A stretch of 64,000 nucleotides of DNA from Micromonospora sp. PLK6-60 (GCF_019890675.1 NZ_JAIOAA010000013.1:1-64000), one strand, 5' to 3'; shown: positions 51,212 to 59,631, numbered from the stretch's first letter. The notes: generated from the sequence alone by a model not told the origin. Translations and numbers: made by a program.

Positions 51212-53071
51212 ATGGCGCGTCCGGGAGACGCCGAGTGGTCGGTGTTGCAGGTGGACTCCGACCCGGTACCCGGTGATCCGGAGTCCTTCGACGAGATCAC
51301 CCGGGCCTACCAGGAGTTGTCCAGGACCACCCGGGAGGCGCACGACCTGCTCGCCTCCGGTGGCCAGGTCCAACTGGGTCAGGGCAAGGCGATGGAGGCG
51401 TTCCGGGACCTGATCGGCAAGCTGCCCGGCCGGCTGGACCGGATGGCGAACTCCTACTCGGCGGCGGCCGACGCGTACCTGCGGTACCTGCCGTCGCTGG
51501 AGGAGGCGCAGACGATGTCGCTGCGCGCCCTGGACCAGGCCCGGCAGGCCTCCGGCGACCAGAGCGCGGCGCAGGCGGCGCTCGCCTCGGCGCAGGCGGC
51601 GCTCACCGCGCTGGGCGGGGACCCGGCGGCGGACCAGGCCGCGAAGGACCGGGCCAGCGACGACGACGCCGCCGCGCAGCGGCGCGCCGCCGACGCCCAG
51701 CAGGCGCTCGACCAGGCGAAGGCGCTGCTGGGCCAGGCGACGGCGTTGCGGGATCAGGCCGCCCGGACGGCGGCGCAGACGTTGCGGGGGTTGGCGAAGG
51801 ACGCGCCGCAGCGCTCGCTGTGGGAGAAGATCGTCGAGGCGTTCCAGGCGTTCATCGACTTCCTCCGCAGCACGGTCATCCAGTGGATCACCTTGATCCT
51901 GGACGCGCTGTCGGTGATCGCCTCGTTCATCTTCCCGCCGCTCGGCCAGGCGATCGGCTTCCTCTCCGGTGCGATCGACCTGGCGGCGGCGGCGCTGACC
52001 GGGGACCCCGCCGCGATCGGGTTGGCCGCCGGAGGTCTGGTGCTCGGTCTGGTGCCGGGCGGGCGGCTCGTCGGTCGCATCATCAAGATCGCCGGCAGTG
52101 CCGGCAACAAGCTGCCCGGCAGCGTCTCGGAGGGGATCAGGAACAGCATCAAGGGGCTCGGCGGCACGCCGGGGGCGACCCGGGACGTGGGCAAGGCCCC
52201 CACGCCGGGGACGGGGATCGACACCACGGTCACCTCGCTCGGCCTCGGCAAGACCATCAAGGGCGTGTTCACGTCTATCGGCAACAAGATCGAGGACATG
52301 CGCTTCGCGCGCGACCTCAGGATCTCCAACCAGAGGCGCGCCAACGACCCCCGACTGCTGGCCGGGATGAACCAGAAGGGCCGCCTGGAGACGTTCAGCA
52401 TCGACGACGTCCAGTCGGTCCCCCTCAAGGACAGCAACGGCAAGCAGATCGGGGTCATCTTCCCCAGCAGGTCGACCGATATCGCGAACTTCACCGACTG
52501 GGGAGCGCAGAAGGCCAACCTCGCCGCGGGTAGGAACCTGGGCGGCTCGATGGACGTCGGGGGCCTGAAGATCATCAGGCAACTGCCCGGCGACCAGCCC
52601 ACCCTTGCCGGCAACACCTTCCTGGCGGCTCCGTGGAGCAGGCTGAAGAGCGACCCGATGTTCATCTTCGCCCACGGCAGCCCGGACAGCGCAGCGGTGA
52701 CCCTGACCGGCGGCAAGGTGGTGAACGTGCCCGGCGCCAGCATGGCCAAGATCCTCAGCAACGACCCCAACTTCCGGGCGCTCGCCGAGGCCAACCCGAA
52801 GGCCGCGATCGCCATGATCTCCTGCAACTTCGCCAACACGGCGGGCGACGCCGGCCAGCAGTTCGCTGACGTCATGCGCGACCTCGGCAACAAGCGGCCG
52901 ATCTTCGCGGCGAACAACACCGTGCACGCGACCCAGGGCCAGGATCTCGACGGGTTGTTCACCACTCCCGGCGAGACCATCGCGACCCTGGCCGTGGAGA
53001 GCACGAACGACGAGAGAGACGGCAGGGGCGAGTTCCGGAGGATCACTCCGACGCCGAAGGGAAGGTCCTGA
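51212..53071 (+). CDS. Putative T7SS effector with caspase-like C-terminal domain
   Basis: 619 residues. Residues ~10-100 form a WXG100-like helical secretion domain (DEITRAYQELSRTTREAHDL, FRDLIGKLPGRLDRMANSYS). Residues ~100-195 are an Ala/Gln/Asp coiled coil. Residues ~215-265 are hydrophobic (WITLILDALSVIASFIFPPL), perhaps membrane-inserting. The C-terminal half has FIFAHGSPDSAAVTLTGG with His488 and AIAMISCNFANTAGDAGQQF with Cys538. A His-Gly then Cys after a hydrophobic strand, 50 residues apart, recalls clan CD proteases (caspase, CHAT, MARTX CPD). ATG 51212 has GGGGGAGG 6 nt upstream. Its stop overlaps the next start. The toxin role is an inference. Confidence 0.78.
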   Translation: MARPGDAEWSVLQVDSDPVPGDPESFDEITRAYQELSRTTREAHDLLASGGQVQLGQGKAMEAFRDLIGKLPGRLDRMANSYSAAADAYLRYLPSLEEAQTMSLRALDQARQASGDQSAAQAALASAQAALTALGGDPAADQAAKDRASDDDAAAQRRAADAQQALDQAKALLGQATALRDQAARTAAQTLRGLAKDAPQRSLWEKIVEAFQAFIDFLRSTVIQWITLILDALSVIASFIFPPLGQAIGFLSGAIDLAAAALTGDPAAIGLAAGGLVLGLVPGGRLVGRIIKIAGSAGNKLPGSVSEGIRNSIKGLGGTPGATRDVGKAPTPGTGIDTTVTSLGLGKTIKGVFTSIGNKIEDMRFARDLRISNQRRANDPRLLAGMNQKGRLETFSIDDVQSVPLKDSNGKQIGVIFPSRSTDIANFTDWGAQKANLAAGRNLGGSMDVGGLKIIRQLPGDQPTLAGNTFLAAPWSRLKSDPMFIFAHGSPDSAAVTLTGGKVVNVPGASMAKILSNDPNFRALAEANPKAAIAMISCNFANTAGDAGQQFADVMRDLGNKRPIFAANNTVHATQGQDLDGLFTTPGETIATLAVESTNDERDGRGEFRRITPTPKGRS

Positions 53072-53601
53072 TGAACGAGCGCGACGAGACCGACGTGCAG
53101 CGCGACTGGATGCTGCTGCTGGACAGAGACGACGAGGAGTCGACAAGGGACCCTGCGGTGGAGACGATCGTCGGCGGCTGGCTGGTCTCCGACGACGGGA
53201 CCATCGGGCGGTTCGAGGCCAACCCGCTGTATCAGCCGCGTAACGCCGACTCACCCACCAGCGCGGTGGACGCGGCGGCGAAGCTCGTCGTCAGCGACCG
53301 GGCCGACGTCGGCCTCGTGTTGCGCACGGTGCGCGACAGCCTGGTGATGGTGGCGCTCGACGAGGCCGGCGAGGTGGCGGTGATGTCCGCCCCGGACGGG
53401 GTGGCCTGCGCGGTGATCGCCTCCGGCGCCGTCGACCAGGCGCGCGTCGACGCTCCACAGTGGCGGCAGGTCGGCCTGGCCGAGCTGTTGGGGCTGCTCC
53501 CGGACGGGCTCGACGTCCTGGTCAACCCGGGCGGCCCCCGGTCCATGCGCCTGCTCGCGGACGCCCTGCGCGAGTCACTGAACGCCGACGGAGCCGCGTG
53601 A
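53071..53601 (+). CDS. Type VII secretion system-associated protein
   Basis: 176 residues, soluble. The pattern WMLLLDRDD, ETIVGGWLVSDDGTIGRFEA, NPLYQPRNADSPTSAVDAAA and then VLRTVRDSLVMVALDEAGEV is what I know from small SseB-like proteins found beside actinobacterial T7SS effectors. ATG 53071 shares a base with the effector stop (TGATG), so the two are made together. It could be a chaperone or an immunity protein for the effector; the sequence does not decide. The family call is from memory of the pattern. Confidence 0.68.
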   Translation: MNERDETDVQRDWMLLLDRDDEESTRDPAVETIVGGWLVSDDGTIGRFEANPLYQPRNADSPTSAVDAAAKLVVSDRADVGLVLRTVRDSLVMVALDEAGEVAVMSAPDGVACAVIASGAVDQARVDAPQWRQVGLAELLGLLPDGLDVLVNPGGPRSMRLLADALRESLNADGAA

Positions 53602-53602
53602 G

Positions 53603-54916
53603 ATGTCCCGGACCAGGGCGTACGCCGGACTGGTGCTGGCGGTGGTGACCGCGTTCCTGCTCGCGGCCCCGACCGGGGCGGACGCCGTGCAGCCGTCGGT
53701 GCCGTACTGGGTGGTGCCCGGGGAACCCGGCACGGAGAGCGAGCTGACGCTGCCCGGGGTGGCCGACCGGGTGCTCGGCGACAGCCGGCGCTGGCCGGAG
53801 CTCTTCGAGCTGAACCAGGGGCGGACCCAGCCGGACGGCGGCTCGCTCACCGATCCGGCGCAGTCGATCCGGGCCGGCTGGGTGTTCGTCCTGCCGGAGG
53901 GCGCGACCTCCGGCGAGATCCGGGTCGGCACGCCGCCGTCCGCCCCGCCGGACGGTGGCCGGCAGCCGGATGCGCCGGCGGACGAGGGCCGGCAGCCGGA
54001 TGCGCCGCCGGTCGCCCGACCGCCGGGGGTGGACAGCGGCGGGATCCCGGGGCTCCGGCCGGTCGCGGTGGCGCTGCTGGGCGTCGGCGCGGCGCTGCTG
54101 GCGATCGTCGTACCGGTGCTGGTCCGGCGGCGTCGCGCGGCCGGGCCGCCGCGCCCGGCCCCGGCGACCGGCTCGCGGCAGGTGCTGGACCGCGCCCTGC
54201 GGCAGGTGGCCGCGCAGACGGCCCAGGCCCAGGTGTACGCGGCGCTCCTCGGTCCGGACCGGGTGTCGCTGCGGCTGGCGCCGGCGCTGCCTGTCGCCCC
54301 GCCGCCCTGGCGGGTGCGCCAGCAGGGTGCGATCTGGGAGGCACCGAGCTGGCAGCTCGACCAGAGCGTCGACGGCCCCGACGGGATGCCGCTGCTCGCC
54401 ACCGTCGGTACGGTCGGGGGTGAGCTGGCCGTCGTCAACCTCGGCCGGGCGCCGGGCATCGTCGCGCTCACCGGAGATTCCCACGTCGCTCAGCGCCTCG
54501 CCCGCGCCTTCGTCGACGAGATCGGCCGGCGCGACGCGGCGGCGTCCCTCCGGATCACTGTGGTCGGTCCACCCCCTCCCTCGGCGCCGGTCCCGGAGCA
54601 GGTCCGGGCCGTCGCCGACGTACGGGAGGTGCTGACGCCGCACCGCGACGTCCGGGGTGCGACAGGTCAGCCCGACGCGCTGCACCACCACCTGGTGCTG
54701 GTCACCACCGCGATCGCGCCGACCGAGCTGGAGCGCCTCGGCGCGCTGGCGACCGCCTCGGGCGGCACGGCGGCGGTCCTGGTCGTCGGCGACGCACCGA
54801 ACGCCGCCTGGCGGTTCGAGGTCGACGCCGACGGGACGCTCGACGTCGGGGTGCTCGGGCTCGACCTGGACCATCCCACGCCGCGCGGCCGGCGCCTCGC
54901 GAATCCGCGCCGCTGA
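53603..54916 (+). CDS. LysM-like membrane protein of the T7SS locus
   Basis: 437 residues. The signal peptide is AYAGLVLAVVTAFLLAAP with cleavage near ADA (residue 28). A degenerate LysM module follows (~33-100): YWVVPGEPGTESELTLPGVA, RRWPELFELNQGR and AGWVFVLPEG. A Pro-rich linker leads to one membrane helix (~154-176, VAVALLGVGAALLAIVVPVL) and a cytosolic domain of ~250 residues. The design lets it bind cell wall outside and signal or scaffold inside. ATG 53603 is one base after the previous stop. Functional link to secretion is from position only. Confidence 0.72.
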   Translation: MSRTRAYAGLVLAVVTAFLLAAPTGADAVQPSVPYWVVPGEPGTESELTLPGVADRVLGDSRRWPELFELNQGRTQPDGGSLTDPAQSIRAGWVFVLPEGATSGEIRVGTPPSAPPDGGRQPDAPADEGRQPDAPPVARPPGVDSGGIPGLRPVAVALLGVGAALLAIVVPVLVRRRRAAGPPRPAPATGSRQVLDRALRQVAAQTAQAQVYAALLGPDRVSLRLAPALPVAPPPWRVRQQGAIWEAPSWQLDQSVDGPDGMPLLATVGTVGGELAVVNLGRAPGIVALTGDSHVAQRLARAFVDEIGRRDAAASLRITVVGPPPPSAPVPEQVRAVADVREVLTPHRDVRGATGQPDALHHHLVLVTTAIAPTELERLGALATASGGTAAVLVVGDAPNAAWRFEVDADGTLDVGVLGLDLDHPTPRGRRLANPRR

Positions 54917-54956
54917 CCGGCTCCCTGTCCGAACCCGTCGATCGATTGGTGTGGCG

Positions 54957-55562
54957 ATGAAGGCACGTACTCCCCGTACCCTGCTCGGTGCCCTGGCGCT
55001 GGCCGCCGCGCTGCTCGCGTCCGGATGCGCCACCACGGTCACCGACCCGGTCGCCGTACCGCAGCCGGACATCGGCGGCGGGCCGCGGCCGACGTCCGGC
55101 GCCGCGCCGGATCCGCGGGTGCCCGGCGCGCCGGACGGCCTGGGGGAGCGCAGCCCCGACGGGGGTTACTGGCCGGCGTCGGTGCAGCTCGGCGAGCACC
55201 CGGAACTCGGCCCGGTGGTCCTGGACGGGCAGGGCTTCACGCTCTACCGCTTCGACCGGGACAGCGCCGCGCCCTCGCGGTCGAACTGCATCGGACGGTG
55301 CCTGACAGTGTGGCTGCCGGTCCTGGTGAACGAGACCGTCAAGTTCAAGGACCTCGATCCCGCCCGGCTCGGCGCGGTGGCCCGTCCGGACGGGACCCAG
55401 CAGGTGACCGTGGGCGGACGGCCGGTCTACCGCTTTGTGGACGACCGGGTGCCCGGTCAGGCCACCGGGCAGGGGGCCGACGGGCTCTGGTTCGTGGTCG
55501 CTCCGGACGGGGACAAGGCGGCCGCGCCGACGGGCCGAGAGCGCGAAAGTTCACCCTCGTGA
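54957..55562 (+). CDS. Yx(FWY)xxD-motif lipoprotein 2
   Basis: 201 residues from ATG 54957. Lipobox LAAALLASGC gives Cys ~22. One clear family motif is LYRFDRDSAAPSRSNCIGRC, followed by LTVWLPVLV. The second, RPVYRFVDDRVPGQATGQGA, is followed by GLWFVVAPDGD. It keeps the NC...RC Cys pair. It is shorter and simpler than the other two copies. It lies 40 bp after the LysM protein gene and before an ECF sigma gene with a low-GC leader, so it may close the T7SS transcription unit. Confidence 0.85.
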   Translation: MKARTPRTLLGALALAAALLASGCATTVTDPVAVPQPDIGGGPRPTSGAAPDPRVPGAPDGLGERSPDGGYWPASVQLGEHPELGPVVLDGQGFTLYRFDRDSAAPSRSNCIGRCLTVWLPVLVNETVKFKDLDPARLGAVARPDGTQQVTVGGRPVYRFVDDRVPGQATGQGADGLWFVVAPDGDKAAAPTGRERESSPS

Positions 55563-55673
55563 GCATAAAAACATATTCATTCCTTATTGCCGATATCAGA
55601 AGGTGCGGCAGGCATCCTGGTTACCCGGTGCACCGTCGGCGACGCCGGCGAGGGTCAACAGAGGATGGTTGGT

Positions 55674-56192
55674 ATGGCGGGGTTGCGGCCCGATCGTCGG
55701 CCGGAAGTGGACGAGGCCCTGATCCGATCCCTGTACGAGGAACACGGCCGCGCGATGCTCGCCTACGCGACGCAACTGACCCGCGACCGGGCCGCCGCGG
55801 AGGACATCGTCCAGGAGGCGCTGGTACGCGCCTGGCGCCACGCCGACAGCCTGGTCAACGGCAAGGGATCGGTGCGGGGGTGGCTGCTCACCGTGGTCCG
55901 TAACCTCGTCACCGACACGGTGCGGGCCCGCAAGGCGCGACCGCCCGAGGTGCCGGAGAGCCCGACGGACGGCGCGATCGAACGGGACCACGCCGACCAG
56001 GTGGTCAACTCGATGGTGGTGGTGGACGCGCTCAACCGCCTCTCCCAGGAGCATCGCGAGGTTCTTGAGCAGGTCTATCTGCGCGGGAGTACAGTCGCGG
56101 AAGCCGCCAAGGCGCTGGGCATCCCGCCGGGAACGGTCAAGTCACGCTCCTACTACGCACTCCGGGCGCTCCGCGACATCGCGGTGCACTGA
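55674..56192 (+). CDS. ECF RNA polymerase sigma factor with adjacent anti-sigma
   Basis: 172 residues. Region 2: EEHGRAMLAYATQLTRDRAA, AEDIVQEALVRAWRHADSLV and GWLLTVVRNLVTDTVRARKA. Region 4: LSQEHREVLEQVYLRGSTVA and KALGIPPGTVKSRSYYALRA. ATG 55674 is chosen because GAGG lies 9 nt upstream; ATG 55665 is an alternative. The 111 bp upstream gap is unusually AT-rich (near 55563-55605), a likely promoter. The anti-sigma gene follows 22 bp on. It may control the lipoproteins and T7SS genes around it; this is an inference. Confidence 0.9.
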   Translation: MAGLRPDRRPEVDEALIRSLYEEHGRAMLAYATQLTRDRAAAEDIVQEALVRAWRHADSLVNGKGSVRGWLLTVVRNLVTDTVRARKARPPEVPESPTDGAIERDHADQVVNSMVVVDALNRLSQEHREVLEQVYLRGSTVAEAAKALGIPPGTVKSRSYYALRALRDIAVH

Positions 56193-56214
56193 ACCGGGTG
56201 GAACGGTCTGCCCC

Positions 56215-56931
56215 ATGAAATCGGACAGCTTGACGCCGGCCGGTGACCACGTGGACATCGGCGGCTATCTGATGGGCGAGCTCGACCAGGAGCAGCTCCG
56301 GCAGGTTGAGGAGCATCTCGCGGCCTGTGCGGAGTGCCGCACCGAGGTCGAGTCGCTCCGGGAGTGGCAGCACGCCCTCGAAGCCGTGCCCGAGGCGATG
56401 CTGCTCGACGGCCCACCGGAGGGCGGCGACCTGCTGTTGCAGCGCACCCTGCGCCAGGTTCGCGGCGAATCGGCCGGGCGTCGTCGGCGCCGCACGGTGA
56501 TCGTGAGCGCGGCCGCGGTGGCGGCTCTCGCCGCCGCGGCGACCGGCGGCGTCCTGCTGGGTCGCGCGACCGGCGACGCACCCGACACGCGTGCCCTGCC
56601 CACCCCGCCGGCCTCGGTGACCGCCGCTACCCGCTACGCCAGCACCACCGACCCGGACACGGGTGCCCGGCTCACCGTCGCGATGACCCCGGCGACGGGC
56701 TGGGTGCGGATCAACGCGGCCGTCTCCGGCATCCCGCAGGGGGAGCGCTGCCGACTGCTGGTCGTCGGCAAGGACGGCAGTACCGTGCTGAGCGGCGGTT
56801 GGCTGGTGTCCGAGGCCGGGGCGGCCGACGGCACCACCCTCGACGGGAGTGCCCTGATCGAGCCCGCCCAGGTCGACGGGGTCCGGGTGGAGAACACCGA
56901 CGGCAAGGTCTACGCCACCGCGAAGCTGTAG
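56215..56931 (+). CDS. Zinc-finger transmembrane anti-sigma factor
   Basis: 238 residues. A cytosolic zinc-finger domain has HLAACAEC with His34-x3-Cys38-x2-Cys41. One membrane helix is at ~93-115 (VIVSAAAVAALAAAATGGVL), after an RRRRR stop-transfer run. The extracytoplasmic part of ~120 residues is beta-rich (VTAATRYASTTDPDTGARLT, GWLVSEAGAADGTTLDGSAL). It should hold the upstream sigma factor at the membrane until a surface signal releases it. ATG 56215 has only a weak GGTGGA upstream, so translation may be coupled to the sigma gene. Confidence 0.88.
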   Translation: MKSDSLTPAGDHVDIGGYLMGELDQEQLRQVEEHLAACAECRTEVESLREWQHALEAVPEAMLLDGPPEGGDLLLQRTLRQVRGESAGRRRRRTVIVSAAAVAALAAAATGGVLLGRATGDAPDTRALPTPPASVTAATRYASTTDPDTGARLTVAMTPATGWVRINAAVSGIPQGERCRLLVVGKDGSTVLSGGWLVSEAGAADGTTLDGSALIEPAQVDGVRVENTDGKVYATAKL

Positions 56932-57002
56932 GGCATCGCCGCGGTCGCTGCGGCGGTGCCTCGGGAGGGCGGGTCGGGGCGCGGCTGGGCCGACCCGAAG
57001 AC

Positions 57003-57042
57003 GGGTGTGCCGGCCCGGCGACAGAGCCGGACCGGCACACCC
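57003..57042. terminator. Bidirectional terminator
   Basis: GGGTGTGCCGG at 57003-57013 pairs perfectly with CCGGCACACCC at 57032-57042; inside, CCGGC (57015-57019) pairs with GCCGG (57026-57030) around loop GACAGA. It separates the anti-sigma gene (+) from lipoprotein 3 (-). Confidence 0.8.
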
Positions 57043-57055
57043 GGGCGGTCGGCGG

Positions 57056-57979
57056 TCAGCCGAAGCGGACCGAGGCGACGGCGTTGTCGAAGTCGATGGC
57101 CGCCAGGTCGGCGACGTCACCGTTGATGACCTGCGTCCGGCCGGTGCAGTCGGGGCCGGCCCAGATCTTCAGCGAGCCGGGGGCGGCGACCGAGGAGGCG
57201 ACACCCGGGCGGGGCAGGTTCTGGCACCCGCTGCCGGCCACGCCCTGCGATTCGCCGTTGTCGCTGAAGTTGGCGTCGTCGAAGAAGACGGCACTGGTGG
57301 CGGGCGGCGCGGTCGCGTCACCGGTGTCCGGGGTGTCCTGGCCACCCTCCGGCGCGCCGGCCTTGCCGCCGGTCGGGGTGACCCCGAACCAGGTGCCACC
57401 GACGCCCTGGCCGAGGGTGTCACCCCGCTTGGTGTCCTTGGCGAACCGGTACACCGGCCAGCCGCCGATGGTGACCTGGACGGTGCCGTCGGCGCGCGTG
57501 ACCGTACCGACCGCCGACTTCCTGACCCCGGCGATGAAGACCTTGCCGCGCGGCGCGACCGTGACCGGCGGCCAGGTCTGCGCGCACTCCCCGTCGCAGG
57601 TCGAGGTGGGCGGGTTGTTGCTGTCGTTGTCGAAGCGGTAGAGGGTCAGCCCCGCGCCGTTCACGACCACGGGGTCGAGGTCGCCGGCCCGGCTCGCGGT
57701 CAACTGCACCCACCGCTGCGACGACCGGCGGGCCGCCCCCGCCGCGACGCCGCCGTTCGGCACCGCCCAGTCGCCGGTGTCGGCCTGCGACCTGTTCGAC
57801 TTCGCGGTGCCCGAGAGCAGCGCGAGGCTGCCGCCCACCGAGCCGTCCGCGGCCTCGCCGCCGGCCGGGGCGGGCACCCGCGCCGGTGCGGGCGCCTCCG
57901 ACGGTGAGCCACACGCGGTCAACGCCACCGCGCCGGCGGTCATCAGGGCGGCGAAGGGCACCAGGTAATTGCGCATCAT
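57056..57979 (-). CDS. Yx(FWY)xxD-motif lipoprotein 3 with crystallin-like C-terminus
   Basis: 307 residues. Lipobox LMTAGAVALTAC gives Cys ~23. The family motif is LYRFDNDSNNPPTSTCDGEC, followed by AQTWPPVTV; the second is WPVYRFAKDTKRGDTLGQGV, followed by GGTWFGVTP. Unlike the other two copies, an extra domain of ~90 residues follows (~215-307): VFFDDANFSDNGESQGVAGS, GCQNLPRPG and then SLKIWAGPDCTGRTQVINGD. This looks like a small beta/gamma-crystallin-type fold with a Cys pair. The gene begins with ATG ATG, and GGGAGACC lies upstream. Confidence 0.83.
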   Translation of the reverse strand: MMRNYLVPFAALMTAGAVALTACGSPSEAPAPARVPAPAGGEAADGSVGGSLALLSGTAKSNRSQADTGDWAVPNGGVAAGAARRSSQRWVQLTASRAGDLDPVVVNGAGLTLYRFDNDSNNPPTSTCDGECAQTWPPVTVAPRGKVFIAGVRKSAVGTVTRADGTVQVTIGGWPVYRFAKDTKRGDTLGQGVGGTWFGVTPTGGKAGAPEGGQDTPDTGDATAPPATSAVFFDDANFSDNGESQGVAGSGCQNLPRPGVASSVAAPGSLKIWAGPDCTGRTQVINGDVADLAAIDFDNAVASVRFG

Positions 57980-58163
57980 CTTGGGGTCTCCCGGTTTCTA
58001 CCGGCTCCCGTACGTCCGGAAGCAGTTCGGCATCCACACGGCCCCCGCTCGACATCGGTTCAGCCGAGCTCGCTCTCGCCGTGGCGGCGGGAGTAGCCGG
58101 CCATGCCCCGGCTCACCACCTTGTCGGCGCGGTCGGGCCTGCTCCGGGCGGTAGCGTTGAGGG

Positions 58164-58634
58164 GTGAGCGAGTCTGAGCGGCTGAACGACCGTGAGCGAC
58201 GTGCGTGGTTCGCGTTCCTGACGATGCAGGAGGACGTCCGGCGTCACATGAACCGCCAGTTGCTCCGGGACGCGGAGATCTCGGTGGCGGATTTCGCTGT
58301 GCTGAGCAGCCTGCGGATGTCCAAGGACGGCCCGATGCGCGTCTTCGAGTTGCGGGAGGCGCTCAGGTGGGAGAAGACCCGCCTGATCCACCAGATCTCG
58401 CGGATGATCCGCCGAGGTCTGGTGGAGCGGCAGACCTGCGTCGAGGACCGACGTGGCACGCGCATCGCCCTCACCGACGAGGGGCGCGCGGTGATCGACA
58501 AAGCGACGCCGCTGCACCTGCGGTACGTGCGGCAGATCTTCCTCGACGTGCTCAGCCCTCGTCAGCTCGACACCCTCGCCGTCGTCTCGGAAGCGGTGCT
58601 GGACAACCTCGAGGACGACGCCTTCGAGGACTGA
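58164..58634 (+). CDS. MarR-family transcriptional regulator
   Basis: 156 residues. Winged helix: SVADFAVLSSLRMSKDGPMR, VFELREALRWEKTRLIHQIS and the wing RRGLVERQTCVEDRRGTRIA. Helices at both ends form the dimer interface. Cys in the wing segment (RQTCVED) could sense oxidants or quinones, as in some MarR proteins. GTG 58164 has GAGGG close upstream. Repeated GGTGACNNGTCACC sites lie between it and the quinone reductase gene, so it probably represses wrbA and perhaps the SDR genes. Confidence 0.88.
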   Translation: MSESERLNDRERRAWFAFLTMQEDVRRHMNRQLLRDAEISVADFAVLSSLRMSKDGPMRVFELREALRWEKTRLIHQISRMIRRGLVERQTCVEDRRGTRIALTDEGRAVIDKATPLHLRYVRQIFLDVLSPRQLDTLAVVSEAVLDNLEDDAFED

Positions 58635-59010
58635 GCAGGCCGACCCGGGTGGTGACAAGTCACCTCTATTTCCGGGGCGGATAGCTGTCGGCGCGGATAA
58701 ACGGTGACGTGCCACCTGCTCTGTTGCCGGGCTTTGCTGCCACCCCGCCCCCGTGGCAGGGCTGCTGCGCGGGTTCAGGTCGCGGCGGAGCTGGCCTTTC
58801 AAGCGACCATAAGGGCTGTTTCCCGGCGATGGGCCGACCTGGTGATGACCTTGGGTGTGCTCGGCGTCGCCGTACCCAGCGAAGGTGATGTGTCATCGGA
58901 CACGTAGAGGTGACGTGTCACCTGAATCTGGCTACGGTTGGCCGCAGTAAGCCGCCCGGGCATCGCCGAGGGCCACCGTGGTTCACGCATCCGAGGAGAA
59001 GATCCACACC
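58635..59010 (+). promoter_or_regulatory. MarR-wrbA intergenic region with four related operator-like repeats
   Basis: 376 bp without a supported gene. GGTGACAAGTCACC is at 58651-58664, GGTGACGTGCCACC at 58703-58716, GGTGATGTGTCATC at 58884-58897 and AGGTGACGTGTCACCT at 58908-58923. Each has arms GGTGAY/GTCAYC or close around a 2 bp centre. The last two are 24 bp apart. They look like binding sites for a dimeric regulator, most simply the adjacent MarR protein. The flavoprotein start is ~90 bp further on. Confidence 0.65.
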
Positions 59011-59631
59011 ATGTCCAACGTCGTCAAGCTCGCCCTGATCTACTACTCGTCGACCGGTACCGGCACCGAGATCGCCACCACGATGGCGGACGCGGCGGAG
59101 GCCGCCGGCGCGCAGGTGCGGATCCGCAAGGTCGCCGAGTTGGCGCCGCAGGCCGCGATCGAGGCGAACCCGGTCTGGGCCGCCCACCACGCGGCCACCG
59201 CGGACGTGCCCGCCCCGACCCCCGATGACCTCGTCTGGGCCGACGCCGTCATCTTCGGGTCGCCGACCCGCTTCGGGAACATCGCCGCCCAGTTGAAGCA
59301 GTTCTTCGACACCCTGTCGGCGGTGTGGCAGGCCGGCGCGCTGGCCGACAAGGTCTACAGCGGCTTCACCTCGACCGCCACCCGCCACGGTGGGCACGAG
59401 TCGACCCTGCTCGCCATGTACAACAGCATCCACCACTTCGGCGGCATCATCGTGCCGCCCGGATACACCGACGCGGTCAAGTTCGTCGACGGCAACCCCT
59501 ACGGCACCTCACACCACGCGACCGGCCCCGACTTCAGCGCGATCGGTGACGACACCCGCAACGCAGCCCGGCACCAGGCCGAACGCGTCGTCCGCATCGC
59601 CCGGGCCCTCAAGTCGGGAAACGCCGCCTGA
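59011..59631 (+). CDS. wrbA: WrbA-type NAD(P)H:quinone oxidoreductase
   Basis: 206 residues. Flavodoxin-like FMN fold: LALIYYSSTGTGTEIATTMA near the start gives the phosphate loop, VIFGSPTRFGNIAAQLKQFF near residue 80 the second FMN loop, and GFTSTATRHGGHESTLLAMY the third, typical of WrbA. HHFGGIIVPPGYTD and NPYGTSHHATGPDF complete the family pattern. It reduces quinones by two electrons, avoiding semiquinone stress. ATG 59011 is chosen by homology; GAGGAG is 14 nt upstream, rather far. MarR with operators upstream suggests induction by quinones. Confidence 0.9.
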   Translation: MSNVVKLALIYYSSTGTGTEIATTMADAAEAAGAQVRIRKVAELAPQAAIEANPVWAAHHAATADVPAPTPDDLVWADAVIFGSPTRFGNIAAQLKQFFDTLSAVWQAGALADKVYSGFTSTATRHGGHESTLLAMYNSIHHFGGIIVPPGYTDAVKFVDGNPYGTSHHATGPDFSAIGDDTRNAARHQAERVVRIARALKSGNAA

